Below are positions 26,572 to 35,245 of a stretch of DNA of 64,000 nt, piece by piece (the stretch's first letter is position 1; each line of letters opens with the position of its first letter). The notes under the pieces were generated by a model, which did not search any database, had not been told where the DNA came from, and worked only from the letters and a program-made list of their open reading frames with translations. The stretch spans positions 248,001 through 312,000 of the forward strand of contig NZ_NFSC01000028.1 in NCBI RefSeq assembly GCF_002157505.1. The letters are read 5' to 3'. This stretch comes from Arthrobacter agilis (lineage in GTDB: Bacteria; Actinomycetota; Actinomycetes; Actinomycetales; Micrococcaceae). The translations under genes and the position numbers were made by a program.

Positions 26572-26925
26572 ATGGCATTAGGCTGGGAATACAAAGGCGT
26601 GCGCCTCGTGGAGGAAAGGGTCCTCCACGACTGGGACACCTGCGCGAAACTCGACCCCCACACCACCGCGGTCGATCTGGCGCATGCCATCCGCTTCGGC
26701 AAGGCACAATCGGCCCTCGAGGCGGTAGCAGCCGGCGGGGCCACGCTCACCGCCGACCACGCCTGGGCGCTGCATTTCGCCAATGAGATGGCCGAATTGC
26801 GACACTACGGCCCCCTGATCGCGGTGGAGGACAACGTCCCCGTCCTGGCGCCCGGCATCCGGCAGATCATTGGAACCTTCGACGAATACGGGCTGTGGGA
26901 CGGCCAGCCGGCCTGGACCCTCTGA
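26572..26925 (+). CDS. Conserved-looking small protein of unknown function
   Basis: The 117-residue protein (MALGWEYKGVRLVEERVL at the start, WDGQPAWTL at the end) is acidic, soluble and helix-rich, with no signal, membrane helix or cysteine pair of note. GGGGA lies four bases before the ATG and codon use is normal, so it is probably a real gene. I do not recognise a family. It is followed 141 bp later by the HNH endonuclease gene on the same strand; any functional link is speculative. Confidence 0.6.
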   Translation: MALGWEYKGVRLVEERVLHDWDTCAKLDPHTTAVDLAHAIRFGKAQSALEAVAAGGATLTADHAWALHFANEMAELRHYGPLIAVEDNVPVLAPGIRQIIGTFDEYGLWDGQPAWTL

Positions 26926-27066
26926 GCAGAGGCTGTGGGGTACCAGGTCTGCTCTCCCCGGTCTCCGACGACGTTCCGATTCTTTTGAACCGGGGCGAGC
27001 CGGTTTGCCGGTTGCTGCAGGACCGACCCCGAGCCTCCTGGTGGCGCCCGTGGGACACTCGATGCC

Positions 27067-27918
27067 ATGACGGCACTGATCATCGAGTGGGACCCCGAGC
27101 GGCCGGAGTGGAGGGGGACGTATGCCTCCGACGTCGGCACCGTCCGGAGCACGGGCGTCGTTCGGCAGCGCTGGATGGTGCCGGCCGGGACGGTGCTGGA
27201 CCACGGCATGGATGTCTGGCTGATCGTCGCCGGCCGGCGACCTGCCATGCGGGGACTGATCGGGCATGGGACCCTTGCGGGCATTGCATCCGAGGTGGCT
27301 GCTGCACGGGGATCCGACGAGCAGACACGGTGCGTCGAGGTCGACTTCGACAGCCTGCTTCCCCACGGCGACCAGGTACCACTGGACCAGCTCGTCGGGC
27401 GGCTCCCCGGGCTGGCCGGGGGCTTCGGTGTGCTCGCCGTCGACGGCGGGGCCGAGGTGGCGGTGCGCTCGCTCTGGGCGGCCGCGGGTTCCCCCGAGCC
27501 TGGCTCACTCGACCCGATCCCGGGAGCGTTACCGTCTCCAGCGGTCCAGCGCGTGGTGGTCAACCGCTTCGAGCGCGACCCCGAGCTGCGCCGGGTAGCG
27601 GTGGCCCACCGTGGCTCCGCGTGCCATGCGTGCGGCATGGACTTCGAGCAGGGCTACGGTGGCGCCGCGGATCTGATCCAGGTCCACCACATCACGCCGC
27701 TGGAGCTCGTGGACTCCGGGTACGAGGTCGATCCGCTCGTCGACCTGATCCCCCTCTGCCCGAACTGCCACGTCGTCGCCCACAGCCGCTGGCCCGAACC
27801 GCTCAGCGTGGAGGAGATCAGGGCCCGGCTGCGGACCAGCGGGTTCCTGCGCGGATCCGTGTTGACCGACGAGCAGCTCGACGCAGAGGCGGCCGCCGCC
27901 CGGATCCTGGGCGCCTGA
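27067..27918 (+). CDS. HNH endonuclease with N-terminal PUA/EVE-like domain (McrA-like candidate)
   Basis: The 283-residue protein has a C-terminal HNH domain: zinc Cys 186, 189, 231 and 234, the catalytic pair HH at 207-208 (LIQVHHITPLELVDSG), and LCPNCHVVAH. The first 135 residues differ from the DUF222 type. Residues 40-75 (GTVLDHGMDVWLIVAGRRPAMRGLIGHGTL) resemble PUA/EVE or SRA-like modules, which read modified bases in McrA-type restriction enzymes. Modification-dependent DNA cleavage is therefore inferred. No methylase is adjacent. It stands alone, 54 bp before an MFS gene with its own -10 element. Confidence 0.68.
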   Translation: MTALIIEWDPERPEWRGTYASDVGTVRSTGVVRQRWMVPAGTVLDHGMDVWLIVAGRRPAMRGLIGHGTLAGIASEVAAARGSDEQTRCVEVDFDSLLPHGDQVPLDQLVGRLPGLAGGFGVLAVDGGAEVAVRSLWAAAGSPEPGSLDPIPGALPSPAVQRVVVNRFERDPELRRVAVAHRGSACHACGMDFEQGYGGAADLIQVHHITPLELVDSGYEVDPLVDLIPLCPNCHVVAHSRWPEPLSVEEIRARLRTSGFLRGSVLTDEQLDAEAAAARILGA

Positions 27919-27959
27919 TCCTGCCGGCCGCGGCCGTTTCCGTGCGGAGCGATTGTCAG

Positions 27960-27965
27960 TACACT
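27960..27965 (+). promoter_or_regulatory. -10 element of a leaderless MFS transcript
   Basis: TACACT ends seven bases before the ATG at 27973, and there is no ribosome site between them. Initiation at or next to the A of the ATG is expected. The -35 region near 27937 (TTTCCG) is weak. Confidence 0.4.
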
Positions 27966-27972
27966 GGGGCGC

Positions 27973-29430
27973 ATGACCGGGCAGGACCCGGCCCTGCCCA
28001 GGGCCGCTGCGGTTCCAGGCGGCGCGGGCCTCCCCGAGGATCTGCCCGTCCCCTCCCTGCAGGACGCGGACTATGATGGCGCCATCGACAGCTCCCTGCG
28101 GAGTCCGGCGGAGCGGTCCCGCACCTTCCGGGGCATCCTGGTGAACACCGGCCTCGCGAACATCACGACCAGTTACCTGTGGTTCGCCCTGACGTTCTGG
28201 GCATACTTGGAGACGCGCAACGTGATCGCCACCGGGGTGATCGGTGGGGCGTACATGCTGCTGATCGCTCTTTCCAGCATCAGCTTCGGCACCTTCGTGG
28301 ACCGCTACCGCAAGCTGGCGGTGATGCGCTTCGCCGCCGGCTTCACGCTGGCGATGTTCGCGCTGTCCGGGGTCCTGTTCCTGCTGACACCCGCCGACAG
28401 GCTGCTCGACCTGGGTCAGCCATGGTTCTGGGTCTTCACCCTGATCATCCTGATCGGCGGGGTCGTGGAGAATCTGCGGAACATCGCGCTCTCCACCACG
28501 GTCACCATCCTCATCGAGCCGGATCGGCGGGCCAACGCCAACGGGCTGGTGGGCATGGTGCAGGGACTGATGTTCGTCATCACCTCGGTGCTCTCCGGGC
28601 TGTCGGTCGGGCTGGTCGGCATGTGCTGGACCATCGTCGTCGCCCTCGTGCTGACGGCGCTGGCCTTCGCGCACCTGCTCACGCTGCGCATGCCCGAAGA
28701 GGTGCGCGCGGCTGCGACGGACGCGCGTGGCGGGTTCGACCTCCGCGGCTCCGTGGCGGCGATCCTGGTCATTCCGGGACTGTTCGCGCTAATCGTGTTC
28801 TCCACGTTCAACAACTTCGTCGGCGGCGTCTACATGGCGCTGCTGGATCCCTACGGCCTGGAAATGTTCTCCGTCGAGCTGTGGGGAACCTACTTCGCGC
28901 TCGGCGCCACCGGGTTCATCGTGGGCGGTGCCCTGATCGGCAAGTTCGGCCTCGGGTCCAACCCGCTGCGCACCATGCTCATCGCCGCGATCCTGATAGG
29001 TATTGTGGGTGCGCTGTTCACAATCCGGGAATGGGCATGGCTGTACGTCGTCGGCATCTGGCTCTACCTGATCCTGGTGCCGTTCGCCGAGGCCGCCGAA
29101 CAGACGGTCATCCAGCAGGTCGTGCCCCTGCACCGGCAGGGGCGCGTGTTCGGGTTCGCCATGGCGTTCGAGTCCGCGGCGGCGCCGATCACCGCGTTCC
29201 TGATCGCGCCGATCGCCCAGTTCTGGATCATCCCGTACGCCCGGTCGACGGCGGGCGCGGCCCACCTGGCCCCGCTGCTCGGCGAGGGCACCTCCCGGGG
29301 CATCGCCCTGGTCTTCCTGGTCGCGGGGATCATCATCATCGCCGCGGCACTGGTGGCCTTCGGAACTCCGGTCTACCGCCGGGTCTCGGCGTCGTACGCG
29401 CAGACGGCCGCAGCGGCTCCCGTTCCGTGA
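27973..29430 (+). CDS. MFS transporter
   Basis: The 485-residue protein has about twelve hydrophobic segments starting near residue 60 and the MFS loop motif GTFVDRYRKLAVMRF between helices 2 and 3. The N-terminal 55 residues are cytosolic and acidic. Long loops and the segment PFAEAAEQTVIQQVVPLHRQGRVFGFAMAFE are typical of drug- or siderophore-type exporters of the MFS (EntS-like) in actinobacteria. It is probably expressed alone from the TACACT promoter. Neither substrate nor direction can be read from the sequence. Confidence 0.85.
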   Translation: MTGQDPALPRAAAVPGGAGLPEDLPVPSLQDADYDGAIDSSLRSPAERSRTFRGILVNTGLANITTSYLWFALTFWAYLETRNVIATGVIGGAYMLLIALSSISFGTFVDRYRKLAVMRFAAGFTLAMFALSGVLFLLTPADRLLDLGQPWFWVFTLIILIGGVVENLRNIALSTTVTILIEPDRRANANGLVGMVQGLMFVITSVLSGLSVGLVGMCWTIVVALVLTALAFAHLLTLRMPEEVRAAATDARGGFDLRGSVAAILVIPGLFALIVFSTFNNFVGGVYMALLDPYGLEMFSVELWGTYFALGATGFIVGGALIGKFGLGSNPLRTMLIAAILIGIVGALFTIREWAWLYVVGIWLYLILVPFAEAAEQTVIQQVVPLHRQGRVFGFAMAFESAAAPITAFLIAPIAQFWIIPYARSTAGAAHLAPLLGEGTSRGIALVFLVAGIIIIAAALVAFGTPVYRRVSASYAQTAAAAPVP

Positions 29431-29544
29431 TGTCTTGCAGCCGAGGAACGCCCGCTCGCATCGCACCTCCGGCAGGCCGTCGGCGTACGTCCGCCCTTTG
29501 CCCGCGGCCTGCGCGGCTGATGCCGGCCGCGAAGTCCCGCATCC

Positions 29545-29550
29545 TAGGAT
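29545..29550 (+). promoter_or_regulatory. -10 element of a leaderless LAL regulator transcript
   Basis: TAGGAT ends six bases before the ATG at 29557, with no Shine-Dalgarno sequence in between. This spacing suggests a leaderless message. No convincing -35 is seen. Confidence 0.4.
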
Positions 29551-29556
29551 GAGCCC

Positions 29557-32250
29557 ATGGTGGAGGTTCTGGCGACAAAGCTCTTCGTGCCGTCCCCGCG
29601 CCCCCACGCGATCTCCCGCCCCCGTCTCGCCGGCCGGCTGACCGGCGCACTCCAGGCAGGACGACGACTCACCCTCGTCTCTGCGCCGGCCGGGTTCGGC
29701 AAGACGACCCTTTTCGCCGAGTGGATCGCACAGCTGCGTCGGCAGGAGCCGGCGATGCGCGTCGCGTGGTTGTCACTCGATGACAGTGACAATGATCCCG
29801 TCCGCTTCCTCACCTACCTGACGGCCGCACTCCATCATGCCGACCCCGAGGTCGGCCCGGAGGATCACGACGTGCGGTTGTCGGCCGAAGCAGCCCTCAC
29901 CACGCTCATCAACGACATGTCCCGCCGCGCGCAGCCGAGAATCCTTTTCCTGGATGACCTCCAGGTCATCGAGAACCCGTCCGTCCGCGACGCCGTCGTC
30001 TTCCTGCTCGACCATCTGCCGCCCACGACGCACGTCGCCATTGCCAGCCGTTCCGATCCGCTCCTGCCGCTGGCGCGGCTGCGGGCCGGCGGCGACCTGA
30101 CCGAGTTGCGAGCCGCCGACCTGCGCTTCACTCCCGATGAAGCGTCCGCGTTTCTTAACGGGGTGATGGGACTCTCCCTCACGCACGAGAACGTCGCAGC
30201 GCTCGAGACGCGTACGGAGGGCTGGATCGCTGGGCTTCAGCTCGCGGCGTTGTCCCTGCGCGACACCACCGACGTCCCCGCCTTCATCGACGCGTTCACC
30301 GGCAGCAATCGCTTCGTGATCGATTACCTCACCGAAGAGGTTCTCCGGCACGCGCCGCTCCCCCTCCGCGAGTTCCTCCTCCAGACCGCCATCCTCGACC
30401 GGCTCAGCGGTCCTCTGTGCGACGCGGTGACCGGACGGACCGACAGCATCCAGATGCTGGAGTCGCTCGAGCGCGCCAACCTGTTCATCGTCCCCCTGGA
30501 CGACAGCCGGCAGTGGTACCGATACCACCACCTGTTTGCCGACGTGCTGCGCTCGAGGCTGCTCGCGCGCGGCCCGGGGCACAGCGCGGCGCTCCACATT
30601 CTGGCCAGTGAGTGGTATGAGAACGACGAGTCGCCCGACGAGGCGGTTCGGCACGCGTTCGACGCCGCCGACTTCCCGCGGGCGGCGCGGGTCATCGAGA
30701 CAACCATCCCCGGCGTCCGCAGGAGCCGGCAGGATGCGACCCTCCTCGGATGGCTGGCGAGGCTCCCCGAGGACGCACAGAAGCGCAGGCCCGTGCTCCA
30801 GGTGTTCTCCGCCTGGTCCTCGCTCGTCGCCGGCGACCTCTCCTCCGCCGATCGTCGACTGTCCGAGGCAGAACGCCTCCTCACGGGAGACGACGACGGC
30901 GGAGCGCCCCGCCACGATTCGGAGCCCGGCGAGGAGCTCCGAGCCCTGCCCGTCACGATCGCGCTCTACCGTGCCTCTCTCGCCCTGGCGATGGGAGACC
31001 AGCCCGGGATGACGCTCCATGCCCGCCGCGCGCTGGAGGCGGCGGGACCCGAAGACCATCTGGGGCGGGGCGCCGCGGCCGGTATGGTGGGCATCGCCCT
31101 GTGGGCCGACGGCGACCTCGAGGCCGGCATCACCGCCTTTGGGAACTCCGCCAAGAGCCTCCAGGCCGCCGGCAACCTGGCTGACGCCCTGAGCACCACC
31201 CTGGTGATCGCCGACATGCTGCTGCCGCTGGGCCGGATGCGGGAAGCACAGACGATCTACGAGGCCGCGCTGCAGCAGTCCATCGAGCACTGCACCGGCG
31301 GTCAGCCGACGGCGGACCTCCACGCGGGCATCAGCGAGATGTATCGCGAGCGCAACGAGCTCGCGACCGCGAGGAGTCACCTGGCGGCGAGCACTGACCT
31401 GGGCGACACCGCCCTCTCGCATGAACATCGCTACCGGTGGTTCGTGGCGATGGCGAGGGTGCATGAGGCCGGCGGCGAACCGGACCTCGCTCTCGCGTCG
31501 CTGAGGCGCGCGGAAGAGTACTACCGCCGTGGATTCTTTCCCGACGTCCGCCCGATCGGCGGACTCCGGGCCCGCGTCCTCATCACGCAGGGGCGCCTCG
31601 CCGAGGCGCGGGCATGGGTGGACGAGCAAGGGTTGGCGTTCACCGATACGCCGGACTATCTCCGCGAGTTCGGCTCCATCACACTCGCCCGGCTGCTGAT
31701 CGCGGAGCACGCGGTCACTCCGCTGGGCAGTTTCCTCGACAATGCGCAGGAACTGCTCAACCGACTGCTCGCCGCGGCGGAAGCCGGCGGACGGCTGGGA
31801 AGCCTGAGCGAGATCCGCGTGCTGCAGGCTCTCGCATTCCACGCGCAGGGAGAGACAGCACTCGCACTCGTACCCCTCGAACGCGCCCTCGCGCAGGCCG
31901 AGCCCGAGGGCGGCTTTCGACTCTTCATCGACGAGGGTGCTCCCATGCTGGCGATCCTCCGCGCCGCGGCCGGCGTTGGGATCCGCCCCGAGTACGTCCG
32001 TCGGCTCAGCCACGCACTCCGCGACACAGACGACGCCCGAGCCCCGGAGCACCCCGCCGAGGTGCTGAGCGACCGTGAACTCCACGTGCTGAGGCTCCTT
32101 GCCACAGAGTTGTCGGGCCCGGAGATCGCCCGGGAACTCTACGTCTCGCTCAACACGATGCGGACCCACACGAAACACATCTATCGAAAACCCGACGTCA
32201 GCAGCCGGGCCCACGCCGTCCGTCGAGCCGAATCGCTGGGCTTTATCTAG
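29557..32250 (+). CDS. Large ATP-binding LuxR-family (LAL, MalT-like) regulator
   Basis: The 897-residue protein is a STAND-type signal ATPase. It has an N-terminal P-loop APAGFGKTTL (about 43-52), a Walker B-like ILFLDDLQVI near 130, winged-helix and tetratricopeptide-like helical repeats through the middle, and a C-terminal LuxR helix-turn-helix (LSDRELHVLRLLATELSGPEIARELYVSLNTMRTHTKHIYRK, about 835-880). The usual Leu after IYRK is Pro here (KPDV), a small oddity in the last helix. LAL proteins bind an inducer and ATP, multimerise and activate transcription. The following membrane-protein gene, behind a strong dyad, is its likely target. Confidence 0.87.
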   Translation: MVEVLATKLFVPSPRPHAISRPRLAGRLTGALQAGRRLTLVSAPAGFGKTTLFAEWIAQLRRQEPAMRVAWLSLDDSDNDPVRFLTYLTAALHHADPEVGPEDHDVRLSAEAALTTLINDMSRRAQPRILFLDDLQVIENPSVRDAVVFLLDHLPPTTHVAIASRSDPLLPLARLRAGGDLTELRAADLRFTPDEASAFLNGVMGLSLTHENVAALETRTEGWIAGLQLAALSLRDTTDVPAFIDAFTGSNRFVIDYLTEEVLRHAPLPLREFLLQTAILDRLSGPLCDAVTGRTDSIQMLESLERANLFIVPLDDSRQWYRYHHLFADVLRSRLLARGPGHSAALHILASEWYENDESPDEAVRHAFDAADFPRAARVIETTIPGVRRSRQDATLLGWLARLPEDAQKRRPVLQVFSAWSSLVAGDLSSADRRLSEAERLLTGDDDGGAPRHDSEPGEELRALPVTIALYRASLALAMGDQPGMTLHARRALEAAGPEDHLGRGAAAGMVGIALWADGDLEAGITAFGNSAKSLQAAGNLADALSTTLVIADMLLPLGRMREAQTIYEAALQQSIEHCTGGQPTADLHAGISEMYRERNELATARSHLAASTDLGDTALSHEHRYRWFVAMARVHEAGGEPDLALASLRRAEEYYRRGFFPDVRPIGGLRARVLITQGRLAEARAWVDEQGLAFTDTPDYLREFGSITLARLLIAEHAVTPLGSFLDNAQELLNRLLAAAEAGGRLGSLSEIRVLQALAFHAQGETALALVPLERALAQAEPEGGFRLFIDEGAPMLAILRAAAGVGIRPEYVRRLSHALRDTDDARAPEHPAEVLSDRELHVLRLLATELSGPEIARELYVSLNTMRTHTKHIYRKPDVSSRAHAVRRAESLGFI

Positions 32251-32261
32251 CGACGCCTGCG

Positions 32262-32311
32262 GCGGCATCACTACACGATCGACGGATGTGGTGATGCCGC
32301 GTCACCACATC
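32262..32311. promoter_or_regulatory. Two overlapping, mutually exclusive inverted repeats
   Basis: Repeat A pairs GCGGCATCAC (32262-32271) with GTGATGCCGC (32291-32300). Repeat B pairs GATGTGGTGA (32285-32294) with TCACCACATC (32302-32311) across a 7-bp spacer. Both are perfect 10-bp dyads that share the middle arm, so the RNA can form only one at a time. B looks like an operator and A+B like an attenuator. Location is between the LAL gene and the membrane gene it probably controls. Confidence 0.7.
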
Positions 32312-32369
32312 GCTGCGTAGCTTTCGACTGTGACCGGATCGCCCGGCCACGGAACACGAGGAGCGCACC

Positions 32370-33056
32370 ATGAGCATCACGCCGTCCACCCTTACGCGCG
32401 GAGGCGCGATCGCCGCCGTCCTGGCGGGGCTCGCCTACATCGTCATCCAGTTCATCCACCCCGCCGACGTCGTCGCTTCGCTGTCCACGCAACGCTGGGC
32501 GGTCGTCCACATCCTGAGCTTCGCGGAAGCGGTGCTCGCCGTCGTCGGAATCACAGCCATCTATCTGCGGCAGGTACAGCGCTTCGGGGTCCTCGGGCTC
32601 ATCGGGTACCTGATGTTCGGCTTCTTCTTCATCCTGCAGTCCTCGTTCACCTTCGTCGAAGCGTTCGTCGCGCCCCTGTTCGTCGCCGACGCACCCCAGG
32701 TCTCCGTGGATGTCGTCGGGCTGTTCGGTCGGTACGAGGCCGTGACGGATCTGGGCCCGCTGGCCGCACTTCCCGCGATCGGGGCCCTGCTCTATGTGGG
32801 TGGAGCGCTACTCTTCGGTACCGCCGTCATCCGCGCCCGGGTCCTGTCGCGCGGAGCGGGCATCCTGCTGATCGCCGCCGCGGCGGCCACGCCGATCGCC
32901 GGCGCGTTCCTGCCCCACACGCTCGAGCGCATGGCTGCCGTCCCCATGGGCCTCGCCCTGATCTGGCTCGGCTACTCCCTCTGGTCCGAGCAGCGCACCG
33001 CATCAGCATCGCGCGCGGGAGCGGTGGAAGCGGGCATCGGCCGCCTGGTGCGATGA
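32370..33056 (+). CDS. DUF4386-like integral membrane protein
   Basis: The 228-residue protein has about six membrane helices: near 10-28 (AAVLAGLAYIVIQFIHP), 44-62, 72-92, 118-140, 150-170 and 180-205. Its layout matches DUF4386-like small membrane proteins, which have no known biochemical function. GAGGAG precedes the ATG by seven bases. It follows the LAL regulator across a 119-bp gap containing strong inverted repeats, so it is probably the regulator's target. The C-terminus is short and cytosolic. A role in stress or membrane homeostasis would be a guess. Confidence 0.6.
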   Translation: MSITPSTLTRGGAIAAVLAGLAYIVIQFIHPADVVASLSTQRWAVVHILSFAEAVLAVVGITAIYLRQVQRFGVLGLIGYLMFGFFFILQSSFTFVEAFVAPLFVADAPQVSVDVVGLFGRYEAVTDLGPLAALPAIGALLYVGGALLFGTAVIRARVLSRGAGILLIAAAAATPIAGAFLPHTLERMAAVPMGLALIWLGYSLWSEQRTASASRAGAVEAGIGRLVR

Positions 33057-33115
33057 GCCGCTTCGAGATCCGCCTGGCAGCGCAGCTCGATGCGGGATGG
33101 AGTTCATGCCCGCCC

Positions 33116-34345
33116 TCACCGATGGGCAGGTGCCGGCGGCCGGCGTCTGTCGATGATGCTGACGGTCGTGGCCAGTGCGATGAGTGCTGTTGCGAGGACG
33201 AGTGGCGTCGAGGTGGCTGAGCCTATCGTTACGCCGGCGACGGCGGTACCTGCTGATCCCGCGGCAATCTTGAGGGCACCCACCCAGATGAAGATCTGCC
33301 CACGGGACTCGATGGGTGCGTACTCGCTGCGGGCGGCCAATGTTGCCGCAAAGAACAGCGCGTTGGCGATTCCGGCCAGGCAGAAAGCCACCAGTGAGGC
33401 CTCGAGAAATGGGGTGGAAATTACCAGGACCAACCCTGCCGCTACGAGGAGAGCCAGGGAGCTCGTGAGCCGGTCCGCGTCGCCGCGAAGCGGCCGGACC
33501 ATGAGTCCTGCTGACCCGAGGAGATTACCTACCCCGTACGCGGCGACCAGTAGTCCGGCCGTTGACGCACCGCCCAGGCCAGGAGCGATGGCGACCGCGT
33601 AGATCGGTAGCGCGGCAACCGAGAACGCGACTGTGACGGTGAGGCCCAGCGTACGCCGCAGCGGACCGTGTCCCGCCATGTGCCTGAGCGTCTGGGCCGG
33701 TGACGGCACCGCTACCGCCTGATCGGGCGGTTCCTGGCCGGGAAGCACGAGAACCGCTCCCGCGCCGAGGACTGCGGCTCCCGCGAGGACCAAGGGTGCT
33801 GTGAGTGCGTCGGATGTAGCAGCGATCCAAGCCACCACCGCAGGACCAAGGGTGCCACTGATCCCGTAACTCGCCACGTCCCAGCTCTGCGCCCTGCGCT
33901 GATCGCGCTGCCCTGGTCCGGCGATGGAGGGTAGGCGGCTACTGATCCCGCCGGTGAGCATCGGCCCGAAGACCCCGGAGACGAACAGCAGGATGGCCGG
34001 CCAGAGCGCCCAGGAGACGGGAATGAGCAGTGCCGCGCCGGCAAGGAGTAGCCCGTGGAGGACAGCGGAGAACGCAATGACCCGGCGTCCGTCGCGGGCG
34101 GTGTCCAGCCGGCGGGCGATGAAGGGCCCGAGGAGGTGGGGAGCGGTGATGGATGCGCCCAGCAATCCCGCCAGCCACCCGGGCAGCCCGGAGGCGTGAG
34201 CGAGGAGGACGATGGCGACGACCGCACCGCCGTCGGCACTCCGGACTAGTGTTGCAGCGAAGACGTAGCGGCCCAGCGCCCCACGACGGCGGTTCGCCCG
34301 CCCCGTCGCGCGGGTGTCAGGGTTACCGGTCGAGGCCGAGTTCAT
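33116..34345 (-). CDS. MFS transporter at the end of the XRE/B3B4 operon
   Basis: The 409-residue protein has twelve hydrophobic segments with a compact MFS layout (GRYVFAATLVRSADGGAVVAIVLLAH at the start; the HLLGPFIARRLDTARDGRRVI loop after helix 2). Its ATG lies inside the last codons of the upstream DHDPS-family gene (23-bp overlap), so translation is coupled. It is the last gene of a five-gene minus-strand operon with the XRE-cupin regulator, B3/B4 protein, EamA exporter and lyase. Export of an amino acid or amino-acid analogue is the simplest reading; this is inference from context. Confidence 0.82.
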   Translation of the reverse strand: MNSASTGNPDTRATGRANRRRGALGRYVFAATLVRSADGGAVVAIVLLAHASGLPGWLAGLLGASITAPHLLGPFIARRLDTARDGRRVIAFSAVLHGLLLAGAALLIPVSWALWPAILLFVSGVFGPMLTGGISSRLPSIAGPGQRDQRRAQSWDVASYGISGTLGPAVVAWIAATSDALTAPLVLAGAAVLGAGAVLVLPGQEPPDQAVAVPSPAQTLRHMAGHGPLRRTLGLTVTVAFSVAALPIYAVAIAPGLGGASTAGLLVAAYGVGNLLGSAGLMVRPLRGDADRLTSSLALLVAAGLVLVISTPFLEASLVAFCLAGIANALFFAATLAARSEYAPIESRGQIFIWVGALKIAAGSAGTAVAGVTIGSATSTPLVLATALIALATTVSIIDRRRPPAPAHR

Positions 34346-35219
34346 CGATCACTTCGGCGACACGCTGACGTTGAGCCTCAGTCAGGCCTTGGAGGGGCAG
34401 CGGCAGGCTGGCCCTGGGCACCAGTGCCAGGTGTTCTGCGATGGCGGCTACGACACGGATGCTCCCACCGAACTCGGAGAACAGCTCCCACAACGGGGCG
34501 AGCCGTTCGGACTCGGCGAGGGCGTCGACGAACCGCCCTTCCCGAGCCGCCCCGGTGATCCCCAGGGCGAGGGTCGGCAGGGTTCCTCCGATGACCGAGT
34601 ACCAGGCGTCGCAGCCCGCGGCCAGTCCCGCTGCGGCGCGGGCGTCGCCGGAGACACCGATGGTCACGTACTCGGGGATGACGGCGCGGATATCCCCGAC
34701 CCGGGTTCGAGCCTCCTCCGGTTCGGCGGGTACGCCGGGGATCTTGATGGAGGCGATCCCGGGCAGTTCGGCGATGCGCCCATAAAGACTGGTGGTGAAG
34801 GTGAAGTGGGTTGTGCCCGGGTTGTCGTACACGATGACGGGCAGTGATGAGTGCGCGGTGACGGTCCGGAACAGCTCGAAGACGTCGTCCTCGGTAAGGG
34901 GCTGATACGTCATCGGTGCCAGGAGGAGGCCCGTTGCCCCGGCCTGCTCTGCGTTGGCCGCGTTGGCGAGGACCTGCGAGGTCCTTAACGCTCCGATGCC
35001 GATGAAGACAGGAGTGCCGGCGGCGTGTTCTACGGCCAGCTGGGCGACGCGCTTCCTCTCCTCAACGGTGAGGTACGCGTAGGAGCCCGTGGATCCAAGC
35101 GCCGTGATGGAATCGACGCCTGCTGTCGCGAGGCGGTCGATCAGGCGCACGAAAGCTGTCTCGTCGACCTCATCGTCGACGAGTGGGGTGAGGGGGAAGG
35201 CGCTGAGGCCGGTGAACAT
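34323..35219 (-). CDS. Dihydrodipicolinate synthase family lyase
   Basis: The 298-residue TIM-barrel protein belongs to the DapA/NanA aldolase family, which forms a Schiff base with 2-oxo acids. Lys 159 (ASIKIPG) is the Schiff-base residue, Tyr 131 (VYDNPGTT) the proton relay, and GSTGS at 42-46 replaces the usual GTTGE carboxylate-binding loop. Genuine DapA activity is unlikely given this change and the operon context. Family members also include N-acetylneuraminate lyases and hydroxy-2-oxo acid aldolases. It sits between the EamA and MFS genes of the operon and probably makes or degrades a transported metabolite. Confidence 0.82.
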   Translation of the reverse strand: MFTGLSAFPLTPLVDDEVDETAFVRLIDRLATAGVDSITALGSTGSYAYLTVEERKRVAQLAVEHAAGTPVFIGIGALRTSQVLANAANAEQAGATGLLLAPMTYQPLTEDDVFELFRTVTAHSSLPVIVYDNPGTTHFTFTTSLYGRIAELPGIASIKIPGVPAEPEEARTRVGDIRAVIPEYVTIGVSGDARAAAGLAAGCDAWYSVIGGTLPTLALGITGAAREGRFVDALAESERLAPLWELFSEFGGSIRVVAAIAEHLALVPRASLPLPLQGLTEAQRQRVAEVIDELGLDR

Positions 35220-35245
35220 GGAGTGGCTCCGATGATGGGGTGACG

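Noticed and set aside
29773-32271. An open reading frame of more than 800 codons opposite the LAL regulator gene
   Set aside because: It is a typical GC-rich antisense shadow. Its product is low-complexity and the plus-strand protein has clear domains throughout.
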